Shown here piece after piece: positions 1 to 9,300 of a stretch of 33,723 nt of DNA. Both the position numbers and the translations under genes were made by a program. Within the stretch, counting starts at the first letter, position 1; every line of letters starts with the position of its first letter. The stretch is from the NCBI GenBank assembly GCA_022768375.1, contig JALEMG010000057.1, positions 1 to 33,723 on the forward strand. Direction: 5' to 3'. The DNA is from Lentisphaeria bacterium. GTDB lineage: Bacteria; Verrucomicrobiota; Lentisphaeria; Victivallales; Victivallaceae. The notes under the pieces are model-generated. The model had not been told where the DNA came from, did not search any database, and saw nothing but the letters and a program-made list of their open reading frames with translations.

Positions 1-2403
1 GCCGGTGAAGACCGTGCGCACACTGCCGGAATTGTTTCTCGTGCCGAAGAATGCTGCCGTCACGGTGCCGCCGGTGATCAGATTGCTGGTGCCGCCGACA
101 AAGTTGGTTTCGGTCTGACCGTCGCTCATCGTGTTGGACACCTCGGCGAGAACCATCTTCTCGCCCGCGGTGTAGAGTGTCAGACCGGCGGCGCCGGTCA
201 CGGTGTAACCGCCGATGGCGCTCACGCCGGTAGCCACGACGATCTCACTGCCCGCGTAGGCCGAACCGTCCACCGTGATCGCCACGTCGGAGAGGTCCTG
301 CGCGGTGGTGAAGTCCGCCCGCGCTCCCGCATCGATGACGAGGTTGTCCACTTCGCTCAAGCCGCCGATGACGCTGGTCCCTCCGGTCAGGGTCAAGGTC
401 AGCGCGGAGGTGACGACCGTTTCGCCCGCTTTCTGCTTGCGGACCGCGCCGCCGACGGTGGCCCCGGCCAGCGTCATGGAGATCGTGCCGGTGACCGTGT
501 TTTTACGGGAACCGACAAAGTCGCCGCCGACCGTGGAATCGGTCAAACTCATTGCGACGTCGCCGCCGACCCAGATGTCGCCGCCGCCGCCCGCGCCGAA
601 GACGTCGCCGCCGATCGCCGAATCGGTGATGGTATAGACGAGGCCGGAGCAGTATTGTTCGTTCGCCCCCCACTGTCCGCTGTAAATCGTGCCGGTGACT
701 TCGGAATTGTCCAACGTGAAGTAGATCGTCCCGCCGACGACGCCGGATTCGGCAGTGGTATGGCGCAGCAGATAAAGCGCGTCATAACTCTTTCCCGGAT
801 TGGTCAGCGTCATATCCCGCATCGTAACCTTGAGGTCGCCGCCGACTTCGGAACCGAGGACATACCACCGCCCGTCCGTGCTGGTAAGTTCGGTGTTGTC
901 CAACTCCAGCGAGCAGTCGCCGCCCACGGAACCTCCGTGGATCATGGTAAAACCATTCATCGAACTGTCCACGAGCCGGAGCGAAAGCGAGGATTGGCCC
1001 TCAACCGTGAGAATGTCATAGTCTCCGTCCCTGTTGGTCTCGCTCTCCACCATGATGGTTGCCGTCTCGCCGGGTGTGACCGTCGTTGCCGTCTGGCCGA
1101 CCACGATCAGCGTACCGCCGGCGGTAAGGCAGGTCTTCGCTTCGGCGATGCTGTCGAAAACATCCTCCCGTCCGGCGAACGTGATGGTCTGACCGTCCAG
1201 CACGATCTCCGTCGCACCGTTGAGGACCGCGTACACGGTGTCGTAGGCGCGCCGCTGGACGCCCAGCGCATCGTCCGCGACGGCGAGGCGGTACTGGTGA
1301 TCGCCCACGTCGAACCACTCGTTCAGCGCCCGGGCTTCGCCGTCGACGGTGACCGAAAGATCGTCCGCCGCGGGCACCGCCATGCCGGAGATCAGCGTGT
1401 AGGCGTCCGTCCCGGAGAAAAGCGCACTTGCGACCGAGAGGGTGAAGTTATTCAGCGCTGCCGTGCCGCCGGAAACCGTCAGCGTTTCCGTCAGCGTGAA
1501 ATCCCCGGCCAGCGTCAGCGCGGCGTCGTTGGACACGGTGATCGTGCCGCCGATGCCGGAAACGCCGCCGCCGATCAGCGCGGTATTCGTGCCGACCGCG
1601 ATATCTCCGGACGGAGTGTAGTCGAACAGCAGGATATTTTCCACCCCGGCCGTCTGCGCCGCCTCCAGCGTGGCATAGGCGGTGAAGGGATTGTTGTTCA
1701 CGGCGACCAGGCTGTGCGCGGCGGTGACCATCGCATCGGCGCTGGTGACGTACATGTCGTTGTTGTTGGAATCCGCCAGCACGAAAATCTTATACCCTTC
1801 GCTGGCGCTGATGACGCCGTTGGCATTGTTGATAAACCAATAGCTGAAACCGGCGCTGGCGTCCACCGCCTTGGCCACGCCGTGACCGGTGAAAAACGAA
1901 CTGCCGACCACCTGGAACTGGTTGCGTGAATCATTCGCGTTGCCGTCAAAACGGAAACTCTGTCCGCTTCCCAGCGTTACCAGCCCTTCGACGTAGACCG
2001 CCGCAGCACTGCTGGTGCCGTAGATGTAAAACGAGGCGGTTCCGGAGTTGTTCAGCACCGTAACATCGGCAAGGTGGATCGTACCGCCGCTGTTGAGCCG
2101 GATCACGCCGCCATGAGTGCCGGCAACATTATTCCGGAAGGTGGTCCCGGAGATGTAATATTTCCCCGAATTGAGCGCTCCGCTGGCACCGCTGCTGCGG
2201 TTCCCGTCGAATACGCAATTCTCGATGTAGACCACGCCTCCGGTGCTGATGGCGCCGCCGGCGGAGGTGTTGCCGGAGAATGTGCTTCCGCTCACCTTCA
2301 ACGTTCCGCCGCCAACGGCGATGGCGCCGCCGCCGCCGCCGGTGGCGGTGTTGCCGGAGAAAATGGAATCGCTGATTTCAAGGGAACCGGTTGCCAAATA
2401 GAT
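1..2403 (-). CDS. Giant beta-helix surface protein, continuation after the frameshift (runs off the left edge)
   Basis: Seen: an uninterrupted minus-strand frame of about 800 codons from 2403 to the window edge, with no start codon needed because it continues the gene above. It begins IYLATGSLEISDSIFSGNT, restoring the F-x-GN-x-GGAI repeat rhythm. It then has a second copy of the spacer module (LVTLGSGQSFRFDG at 1948-1989; GYKIFVLADS and MYVTSADAM at 1735-1803). Towards the edge it changes to Gly/Thr/Ser-rich strand repeats such as SLTDSTVGGDF and MTLAGATVGGAV. The C-terminus, including any beta-barrel or sorting domain, lies outside the window, so autotransporter versus other export cannot be decided. 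Total visible length with the N-terminal part is about 1270 residues. Confidence 0.68.
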   Translation of the reverse strand, partial: MYLATGSLEISDSIFSGNTATGGGGGAIAVGGGTLKVSGSTFSGNTSAGGAISTGGVVYIENCVFDGNRSSGASGALNSGKYYISGTTFRNNVAGTHGGVIRLNSGGTIHLADVTVLNNSGTASFYIYGTSSAAAVYVEGLVTLGSGQSFRFDGNANDSRNQFQVVGSSFFTGHGVAKAVDASAGFSYWFINNANGVISASEGYKIFVLADSNNNDMYVTSADAMVTAAHSLVAVNNNPFTAYATLEAAQTAGVENILLFDYTPSGDIAVGTNTALIGGGVSGIGGTITVSNDAALTLAGDFTLTETLTVSGGTAALNNFTLSVASALFSGTDAYTLISGMAVPAADDLSVTVDGEARALNEWFDVGDHQYRLAVADDALGVQRRAYDTVYAVLNGATEIVLDGQTITFAGREDVFDSIAEAKTCLTAGGTLIVVGQTATTVTPGETATIMVESETNRDGDYDILTVEGQSSLSLRLVDSSMNGFTMIHGGSVGGDCSLELDNTELTSTDGRWYVLGSEVGGDLKVTMRDMTLTNPGKSYDALYLLRHTTAESGVVGGTIYFTLDNSEVTGTIYSGQWGANEQYCSGLVYTITDSAIGGDVFGAGGGGDIWVGGDVAMSLTDSTVGGDFVGSRKNTVTGTISMTLAGATVGGAVRKQKAGETVVTSALTLTLTGGTSVIGGLSEVDNLVIDAGARADFTTAQDLSDVAITVDGSAYAGSEIVVATGVSAIGGYTVTGAAGLTLYTAGEKMVLAEVSNTMSDGQTETNFVGGTSNLITGGTVTAAFFGTRNNSGSVRTVFTG

Positions 2404-3815
2404 GCGCCGCCGGAGCCGAGATTGTTGCGGAATGTCGACCCGCTGACCATGCCGCCCCGGGAATGCAGCGCTCCGCCGGTGCTCGCGGAACGGTTGCCGG
2501 TGAAAAGGGAGTTGCTGATGGTGACCCCCTGCACGGCATTGTCATGCATGACGGCGCCGCCGTTTTCCGAGGAGGTGTTGCCGGTAAACGTGCTGCCGGA
2601 GACAGTCAAAATTCCGTCATCCCTGTAGATGGCGCCGCCGAGACCGTTACAGGTGTTGCCGGAGAATACGCAATCCACCACCGCCAGCGTCCCGCCCTCC
2701 AGCACGACCGCGCCGCCGCGCGTACTGGAGTTGTCGATGAACTTCAGGCCCTCGATCCGGTAATTTACATCCGCATATTTGTAGAAGAACAGCGCGCCGC
2801 CCTGTCCGGAAGAATGACTGTCGCGGATACCGGAATCCCCGCTTCCGACGATGGTCCGATCCGCGCCGCTGTAGTTCACAGCCGCCCGACCGGTGTAATA
2901 GAAATCCACCAGCGCGGTATTCTTCCGTCCCAAACCGAAACTCTCGCTTTGCGGACCGTAGTAAAGGGTATCGCCGACCGCGGCGACCGCGGCGGTGCCG
3001 CCGACGGAAACGATGGTGGTATTGGCGACGATGTGATCGGCGTCGGCATCCGTGACGTACAGATCGCCCGCGTATGCCGTGACAAGTTCGTATCCGTCAT
3101 CCGTGATCCACTGGGCGGAACCGCGGTCTTCCCTCCACGATGAACTGACTCCGTCGACCACCAGTGCGCATTGAACGCCTTCCGCACTCGGCGAGATGAA
3201 ACTGTCGGCCTTGATGTAGATGGTGCCCTCGCTTCGGATGGTTTGGCTCGCACCGAGGGTAAGTTTGTCGACGATCGTTATGGTCCCGCCGTTGTAGATG
3301 GCGGCGCCCTGATTGCCGATGTTGCCGACGAATGTCGCGCCGCCGATGGTCATTCTCCACTCATTGCGGATCGCGCCGCCGGCGTTGCCGACGCTGTTGC
3401 CGGAGAAATACACGTCGGTGACGGTCATCGTTCCGCGGTGATTGTATATTGCGCCGCCGTTGCCGGCCCGGTTGTTCAGAAAACTGCCGCCGGAGATGTT
3501 CAGGCTTCCGCTGGACAGGTAAATGCCGCCGGTCGTGTTACCGACAAACGCCATATCGCTGACGACGTTAGTACCGCTGGCGTTGATGACGCTCCCTTCC
3601 GCGATCATGGCTCCGTTGACACCGATCACGGTGACGCCGTTGATCGCAACGCCGGTACAGGTCACACCGTCGATCAGGATGCTTTTGGCTCCGGCGCCGA
3701 CGGCCTCGCTCAGCGACTGGCAACCTTGTTCGGCCTCGTAGGTGATGTCTCCCACGGTGACGGAAGTTTCCGTTCCTGAGACGGATACGATGGCGTTGAC
3801 CTGGATTACAGACAT
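2298..3815 (-). CDS. Giant beta-helix surface protein, N-terminal part (before a frameshift)
   Basis: Seen: the frame opens at ATG 3815 with an AAGGAG Shine-Dalgarno at 3825-3830. It reads about 471 repeat-type residues, then turns into Pro/Ala-rich nonsense and stops at 2298. The sensible part holds many copies of a short repeat of the form F-x-GN-x(5-9)-GGAIY (about residues 89-174 and 380-470), typical of parallel beta-helix or polymorphic-outer-membrane-protein surface proteins. A spacer module (residues 183-262) contains LTLGASQTIR and DLYVTDADAD. No signal peptide is visible; the start MSVIQVNAIVSV goes straight into beta-strand sequence. The same coding continues one frame over from 2403 to position 1, so this and the next entry are one gene. 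Inferred role: extracellular adhesin or surface-layer protein. The substrate and export route are unknown. Confidence 0.7.
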   Translation of the reverse strand: MSVIQVNAIVSVSGTETSVTVGDITYEAEQGCQSLSEAVGAGAKSILIDGVTCTGVAINGVTVIGVNGAMIAEGSVINASGTNVVSDMAFVGNTTGGIYLSSGSLNISGGSFLNNRAGNGGAIYNHRGTMTVTDVYFSGNSVGNAGGAIRNEWRMTIGGATFVGNIGNQGAAIYNGGTITIVDKLTLGASQTIRSEGTIYIKADSFISPSAEGVQCALVVDGVSSSWREDRGSAQWITDDGYELVTAYAGDLYVTDADADHIVANTTIVSVGGTAAVAAVGDTLYYGPQSESFGLGRKNTALVDFYYTGRAAVNYSGADRTIVGSGDSGIRDSHSSGQGGALFFYKYADVNYRIEGLKFIDNSSTRGGAVVLEGGTLAVVDCVFSGNTCNGLGGAIYRDDGILTVSGSTFTGNTSSENGGAVMHDNAVQGVTISNSLFTGNRSASTGGALHSRGGMVSGSTFRNNLGSGGASIWQPVPLKSAIPFSPATPPPAAAAAPSPLAAER

Positions 3816-3871
3816 GACAAAACACTCCTTAAATTCGTTTTAAGGCAGTTGTCGTCGTCTGTATGGACCCT

Positions 3872-3900
3872 AACATAGCACCGGTCCGAAATATTGTCAA
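3872..3900 (-). promoter_or_regulatory. Promoter of the giant surface-protein gene
   Basis: On the minus strand, TTGACA (3895-3900) and TATGTT (3872-3877) are separated by exactly 17 bp. A TGC precedes the -10 box. The predicted start is about 50 nt upstream of ATG 3815. The flank upstream of the -35 is A/T-rich (3901-3930). Together with the pilin promoter this accounts for the 332-bp gene-free stretch 3816-4147, in which I see no other gene. Confidence 0.7.
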
Positions 3901-4071
3901 TATCAAAAAAACGCAATTCATCAAGATTTTTCACCGAATGAGAGTTTTTGTCCGATCGGAAGCGCGCCGGCAGAGGAAAACCGTCGATCCGGGCACGTCG
4001 GGAGAAGCCCCCCGGAGGAAGATCACTTTTCCTTTTCTTTTTCTTTTTCGGTACTTTTTTGACGCGGAGCC

Positions 4072-4100
4072 TTGAAAAAATCCTTTCCGCAGTCTATAGT
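4072..4100 (+). promoter_or_regulatory. Promoter of the pseudopilin-heptosyltransferase operon
   Basis: TTGAAA (4072-4077), a 17-bp spacer and TATAGT (4095-4100) lie about 48 bp upstream of ATG 4148. A pyrimidine-rich tract (4026-4050) sits just upstream of the -35 box. No internal promoter or terminator was noticed through 11986, so this probably drives all six genes. Confidence 0.6.
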
Positions 4101-4147
4101 AACGCCGGGAGTGGAAATTGCGGGGAATTTCACAGAGAATCAAGGAA

Positions 4148-4789
4148 ATGAAACGAAACAACTTCACCCTGATCGAAATGATCGCAGTGGTGGCGATCGC
4201 AAGCATCCTGATCGCGGTGTTCGTGCCGTCGTTCAACCGGATGATGTTCGGCAGCAAGGTGGATCAGGCCGCGTCCAATTTCAAACTCGGTCTGGAAATG
4301 GCGCAGGCGCGCGCGATCGCGGCGCGTAAATATGTGGCCATGGTGATTCCCACGGTCTACGGCGACGCCTCCACTTCACTGAAAGCGTACTGCGACGGCG
4401 GCTACCGGCTGGCCTTTGCGAAAAAGAGCGGCGGCAACTATCATTTCTCCGGCTGGGTGCCGGACAGTTCGTGGCGCAACCCCCGGGACGGCGCGGCGCT
4501 GACGCAGGTTTCCGGGCTAAGCGACCTGCAAGGAAGCGCTTCCTCGTTCACCGGGAATGACGCCGATCAGGAAGACTGGGACCGGCTGGGCGGGAGCACG
4601 AACCGCAAAGCGGTGATCTTCAGCCCCTACGGGGGCGTGGCGGGCAGCAGTCCCTCGTTCACCTTTACCGAAGCAAAATTTACCGGCGACACCAAATCGG
4701 ATGGGACCGCGGTGTACGATATGCCCAACGCGGACAACCGAATTTCCCTGAGCGTCAATCATATCACCGGCCGGGTGACTTATCAGTGA
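4148..4789 (+). CDS. Prepilin-type protein, GspH-like (Verru_Chthon cassette D-like)
   Basis: 213 residues. The N-terminus MKRNN/FTLIEMIAVVAI is a type IV prepilin leader: a short basic peptide, cleavage expected before Phe, Glu at mature position 5, then one hydrophobic helix ending near residue 30. The body (pilin-like globular part with FKLGLEMAQARAIAARKYV) matches the GspH/FimT pattern of minor pseudopilins. I chose ATG 4148 because it gives the short leader. A TTG at 4118 with a better-spaced GGAG would give a 15-residue leader and cannot be excluded. It is first of a six-gene operon. Inferred role: minor pseudopilin of a type II secretion or pilus-like machine. No ATPase, platform or secretin gene is nearby, so the core machine must be elsewhere. 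Confidence 0.82.
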   Translation: MKRNNFTLIEMIAVVAIASILIAVFVPSFNRMMFGSKVDQAASNFKLGLEMAQARAIAARKYVAMVIPTVYGDASTSLKAYCDGGYRLAFAKKSGGNYHFSGWVPDSSWRNPRDGAALTQVSGLSDLQGSASSFTGNDADQEDWDRLGGSTNRKAVIFSPYGGVAGSSPSFTFTEAKFTGDTKSDGTAVYDMPNADNRISLSVNHITGRVTYQ

Positions 4790-4798
4790 GGCAAACGG

Positions 4799-5494
4799 AT
4801 GAAGCGGCGGTATTTCAACATGGTGGAAGTGATGCTGGCGGTGGTGGTCATCTCCGTGGGGCTGGCCAGCGTCTTTGTGCTGTTCCCCACCGGACTGACG
4901 GCCCACCGGAGCGCGGCGGCGGACAACAGCATCGCGGACCTGGCGGAGTATATCTTCTCCAGCGTCAAGGCCCAAATCGACATCGACTGCAGCGGAGAGG
5001 ATGACGAAGACAACAAGAAATTTGAAAAGGGCGAGTGGACCAAATATTCCAACACCCCGTCCGATGCCAGCGTGGAATTGGACGACAACGGCAGCGGCTG
5101 GAATCTGGTGAGCATCCTCAAAAAAGGCGTGACCTCCGAGGACGCGGTGAAAAATGTTTCGCTGCTCCAGAACACCGCGAAGAAAAACGTCTTCTGGGTC
5201 CGGCAGGTCTCCGGCCCGTCCGGCAACCGGTACAGCGATTTCTCCGCCATCGGCCGGGTCTATGTGGACCGCGAGAGCGGCAAGACCGGACTGGAGGACG
5301 AATTTTTCTTCTCCACCGACGGGACGATGAAACAGTACAGCGCCATCAGTTATCCCAACAAGGACGCGAAAAAATTCATCCTGCCGCTGGTGCTGGAGAT
5401 CAGTTATCCGGCGGAGGCGGACTACGATCTGCGGGAGAAAAAATACTTCCGGTTTGAGGTCTTCAACTCCAATTACGAACCCCGGGTGATCTGA
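4799..5494 (+). CDS. Prepilin-type protein, GspI-like (Verru_Chthon cassette B-like)
   Basis: 231 residues. The start MKRRY/FNMVEVMLAVVVISVG has the prepilin layout with Glu at position 5 after the likely cleavage before Phe, followed by LASVFVLFPTGL. The GxASxFxLxPxGL pattern is typical of GspI/PilV-type minor pseudopilins. A GAGG at 4788-4791 precedes ATG 4799 by 7 nt. The rest is a hydrophilic domain with an acidic stretch (residues 63-72) that I do not recognise. The gene lies 9 nt after the first pseudopilin and overlaps the next gene by one base, so translation is probably coupled. Cassette membership is inferred from order, sizes and N-termini. Confidence 0.8.
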   Translation: MKRRYFNMVEVMLAVVVISVGLASVFVLFPTGLTAHRSAAADNSIADLAEYIFSSVKAQIDIDCSGEDDEDNKKFEKGEWTKYSNTPSDASVELDDNGSGWNLVSILKKGVTSEDAVKNVSLLQNTAKKNVFWVRQVSGPSGNRYSDFSAIGRVYVDRESGKTGLEDEFFFSTDGTMKQYSAISYPNKDAKKFILPLVLEISYPAEADYDLREKKYFRFEVFNSNYEPRVI

Positions 5495-6384
5495 TGAAGC
5501 GGTATCGTCATAATTTTACGCTGGTGGAACTGCTGGCCGCCATGGCGGTATTCTGCGTGCTGCTGCTGGTCTCCATGCGGCTCTTTTCCGGTTCCCAGCG
5601 GCTGTGGGTGCGGGCGGAACAGAAGACCAACACCTTCGCCGATGCCCGGACCGCGATGGAATTCATTGCCACGCGGCTGCAGACGCTGGTGTATTTCGAG
5701 GATATGCCGTTCGGCATGAGCGGGGACGAGATCTGGTTCCTCTCCAATTACCCCGACGGGGAACGGAACTCCGCCGGGAAGACGGTGCAGGATTTCTGGT
5801 ACTTCACCAAGTTCGAGCGCAATCCGTACACGGGGTGCCTGACGATGAAAACTTTCAACAACGAGGCGTTCGCCGGGAAAAAGAATTTTCAGCGCCTCCT
5901 GCCGCCGTACCTGAGTGCCAACGCCGCCAAAACCGCGTGGAACAACGTGCTGGCCAAGTGGCGCACGCCGCAGAGTTCCGGCAGTCCAGCGAATCATGAG
6001 GATATCATCGAAAACGTGACCTCGTTCAAAATCTTCGGGTTCTTCGCGAAGCGCGACGGCAACGAGTGGAAGGCGGTCCCGGGAAATTCAAGTCTCACGG
6101 ATGCGGCGTACTGCCGTTCCTCGGTCTCGACGTATGATTTTCCCGCGGAGAATGCCACTTTGGGCACCGGGGCCTCCGCGGACGACGAGAACACCTCCGC
6201 GAGCAAAAAGTTTTTCACCACCCCGCCGTATTTGGTGGAGGTGGAGATTTCCCTGCTGGACAGCAAGGAGCGTTACGACGAATGGAAAGCGGCCGACGCG
6301 GAGGGAAAAAAGGATTTGGAGAGCGAGTACGGTTACACCTTCCGGCGGGCGATCCTGCTGGGGCAGAGGAGTGTGGATGAATGA
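5494..6384 (+). CDS. Prepilin-type protein, GspJ-like (Verru_Chthon cassette C-like)
   Basis: 296 residues. MKRYRHN/FTLVELLAAMAVFCVLLLVS is a clear prepilin leader with Glu at position 5 and a single N-terminal helix, followed by RLFSGSQRLW. This is the GspJ/PilW arrangement, whose members are longer than GspH and GspI. The C-terminal region contains PPYLVEVEISLLDSKERYDEW and ends TFRRAILLG, consistent with the GspJ beta-sheet domain. The start overlaps the preceding stop (TGATG) and the end overlaps the next start by 4 nt. Such tight packing of H-I-J-K-like genes is the usual order of minor pseudopilins that form the tip complex of a pseudopilus. Confidence 0.82.
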   Translation: MKRYRHNFTLVELLAAMAVFCVLLLVSMRLFSGSQRLWVRAEQKTNTFADARTAMEFIATRLQTLVYFEDMPFGMSGDEIWFLSNYPDGERNSAGKTVQDFWYFTKFERNPYTGCLTMKTFNNEAFAGKKNFQRLLPPYLSANAAKTAWNNVLAKWRTPQSSGSPANHEDIIENVTSFKIFGFFAKRDGNEWKAVPGNSSLTDAAYCRSSVSTYDFPAENATLGTGASADDENTSASKKFFTTPPYLVEVEISLLDSKERYDEWKAADAEGKKDLESEYGYTFRRAILLGQRSVDE

Positions 6385-9300
6385 AAAACAGAATGGTTGA
6401 CCCCCGGGAAAGCGGGATGGCGCTGGTTTTCGCCATCGGCCTGCTGGCGCTGATGCTGGCCGTGGGACTGGCGTTCGTCGGCAATGCGCTGATTTTCCGC
6501 AAAGTGGCGCTGAACAACAGTTCCCGGACCCAGTCGCGGATGCTGGCGCTCTCCGCGGCGAACCGGGCGGCGGCCTCGGTCATGATGTACCAGCAGCAGT
6601 TCGCGGAGAACGCCGCCGCGGAGGATTTCCCCGCCAATTTCGACATGATCTACAGTTTCGGCAAGTACGATTCGGATACCGGAGACAATACCGCCGCGGC
6701 GTCCGGCAAAACTTTTTCGGACGCGCTGCTGGATCAAAGCAGTTCGGAATCCGTCATGCGTCTTCCCGAGGATAATTCGGTGATCGCCAAAAGTTTCGCC
6801 GAGTGGTACAATACCCCGTTCAAGGACAAAAACTGGCCCGGCAAGTGGGTGTTTTTTTACGATAAGAGCGGTTCCGGCCGCAAGATCGTCGGCCGGGCGG
6901 CGTGGCAGGTGGTGACGTCCAGCGCCCAAATCCTCGCACCGGTGTTTTTCCGAGGGCATCTCGCGGACGGAAACGTGCTGGAACCGGATACCGCGTTTAT
7001 CCCCAACAATGCCCGCTGGGGCAGGGACATCGACGAAGTTTTCTTCCGCGACAGCGGCACGATCTTTGCGAATGTCCGGGACAACGTGGAGAAGGGTGAC
7101 AAGATCGTCACGGTCGATAATATCGTCCAAGCCGTCTCCTCCTCGGTCACGCCCTCTCAGAAGCAGTGGCTGATGAAGTGGCTTTTTGCCGACCCTGACG
7201 AAAACGCCACGGTGCAGGATCCGACGCTGGGACTTTTTCCGGAGACCTATCTGTACGAGAAAAGCAGTAAGAAAAAGTACCAGTTGATGCGCTTCAACAT
7301 TTCGGAGTTGACCTATGAGGTGGACGGGAAAAAGTGGTATGCCAATTACGGGGTGAGCGCCTCCGCCGATCCGTGGTACGCCCGGTTCGGGATTGATTCG
7401 TCGAACGCCGACAAGATCAACAACGCCGAAGCGATCCGCATACTGACGCTGGACAGCACGGGATACGCCAACGGATACGATTACGACTTCGAGATCACGC
7501 CCGCGTCCGACCGGTCCGGTCTGCCGTTTCTGCGGCGGATCGGGGACTCGTCGGAGAATGCGACCACATTTGTCGCCGGGGTCAGCGAGGCCGCCGACGG
7601 CGCGGCGACCATCACCCGGGATATTGCGGCGTGGCGGCGGCAGATCGCGGCCAATTTCAATGATTACTGCGACGCCGACAGTATTCCGACATCCGATGTC
7701 GGCGCGGACAAGTGGAGCAATGATATCACCGCTTCTTATGAGCATCCCAAGTACACCGGCAATGAGAAGACCCCGTATCTTTACGAACTGGGCTTCAAGG
7801 CGGGGCTGGACAAGGACACCAGTCAAAACGTCGGAGTCGCCGGCACGATCACCAAAGGAAGCGGAAACGACGTGACCATGAAGTTTGCCGCTCAACTGCG
7901 GATCGCTCCGATGCTGAAACTGGCGAATCTCTATGACTTCAAAGGAGACGGTTTTTCCGCCTATGACGGATCGGCATTCATGCGCGCTCTGGTGGATTTC
8001 GGCAGCGTCTATCTCTGGTACAAACTGCAGACTGTGGCCGTCAAGAATATCGTATTCGAGTACACGGACGATAACGGTGACCTCCAGACCCTCAACGTGG
8101 ATGTGGTGCTTACTGTCAATCGTCCCACGACCGGGGAGAGCGAGGCCAATGTCGCGGGGTTGAAAAATCTGGTCTTGCGTACCGGATGCGAGGCCGGAAA
8201 ACTGCAAGATTCCTCCGCCGGCGTATCCGGGGTGGCGTTCCCCGACTCCGGTCTCAAAAATGAAACGGGAGGCAATCCGTATCCGGTCAACACCGACGGC
8301 GCCTGGCAGGATACCGGAGGCAATGCGGAAACGGCGTTGTACCAAGTCTCCGATTTGGAGAATAAGATCGCCGCAGGGGAGATTTCCATGACTTTGGACC
8401 GGGCGTTGCTGACGACCCCCGGCGTCAAGGTTCACAATCACGGAACCACAGCCGCGGCGACCATCCCGGAGCAGGAACTTACCTTGAAAAGCGTCGGCGA
8501 TCTGGAGGTTCACCGGGTGCTGGTGACCGGTCTGTCGTTTCAGCCGCGCCGGATGGTGCTGATGGCCGCCAACTCCACATCCGGCAAGTTCGGTGTGGAT
8601 TATGTCCGGCCGTTTTTCAAACCGCTGGTTTGGAATGCCGCTTCGGAGAACGATTTCATTGAGTTGACCTATGAATCCCGGGGAAGCGGGACCGAATACA
8701 ACGGTGTGGTGACGGGCGGTTTGCGCAACTTCGATCCGCGCCAGAACCTCAACGCCGAGGATTGGTACGGGTTCGACCCGGACGTGTCCTCCAACTGGTA
8801 TCCCGGGAGACAGACGGGGAAGGGAGGATTGCTCAAGGTCGTCGGCGCGGTTTCTTTCACTGCCCCCGCTGATTCGGAGTTGACGGCGGTAATGGACGTC
8901 AAGGAAAATACCGGGGACGCCAACTTCATTCCCGGCAGCGGCAATTCCGCCGCGAACAAGGATGATGAGGGAGATCTCACCGGTCCGGCGTACGACGGAG
9001 CCCACCGTATTTCCACCGCGTTCATCCGCAATGCGCCGATGATGAGCCCGTGGGAGATCGGCGCCGTCCATCGCGGGGTGCGCTGGCAGACCATCAATCT
9101 CAAGGTCGCCGGCAATATCGGCGGCACGGGCGGAGATTTCAGATCGACCGCGTTTGAACCCAACGGCGACGGCAATTCGGACAACGACTGGAAACGCGAC
9201 GGCACCGCTTACCGATACGGCGACGGCGCGATTTTGGACCAGATCAAAATGACCGACCGGCTCGCTTCCTACGGCAAGATCAACGTCAATCTTCTCAATA

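Noticed and set aside
655-1929. Long plus-strand open frame opposite the surface-protein gene
   Set aside because: It is exactly codon-phased against the repeat-coding minus strand, has low-complexity Arg/Gly-rich content and no homology; the minus frame gives sensible repeats.
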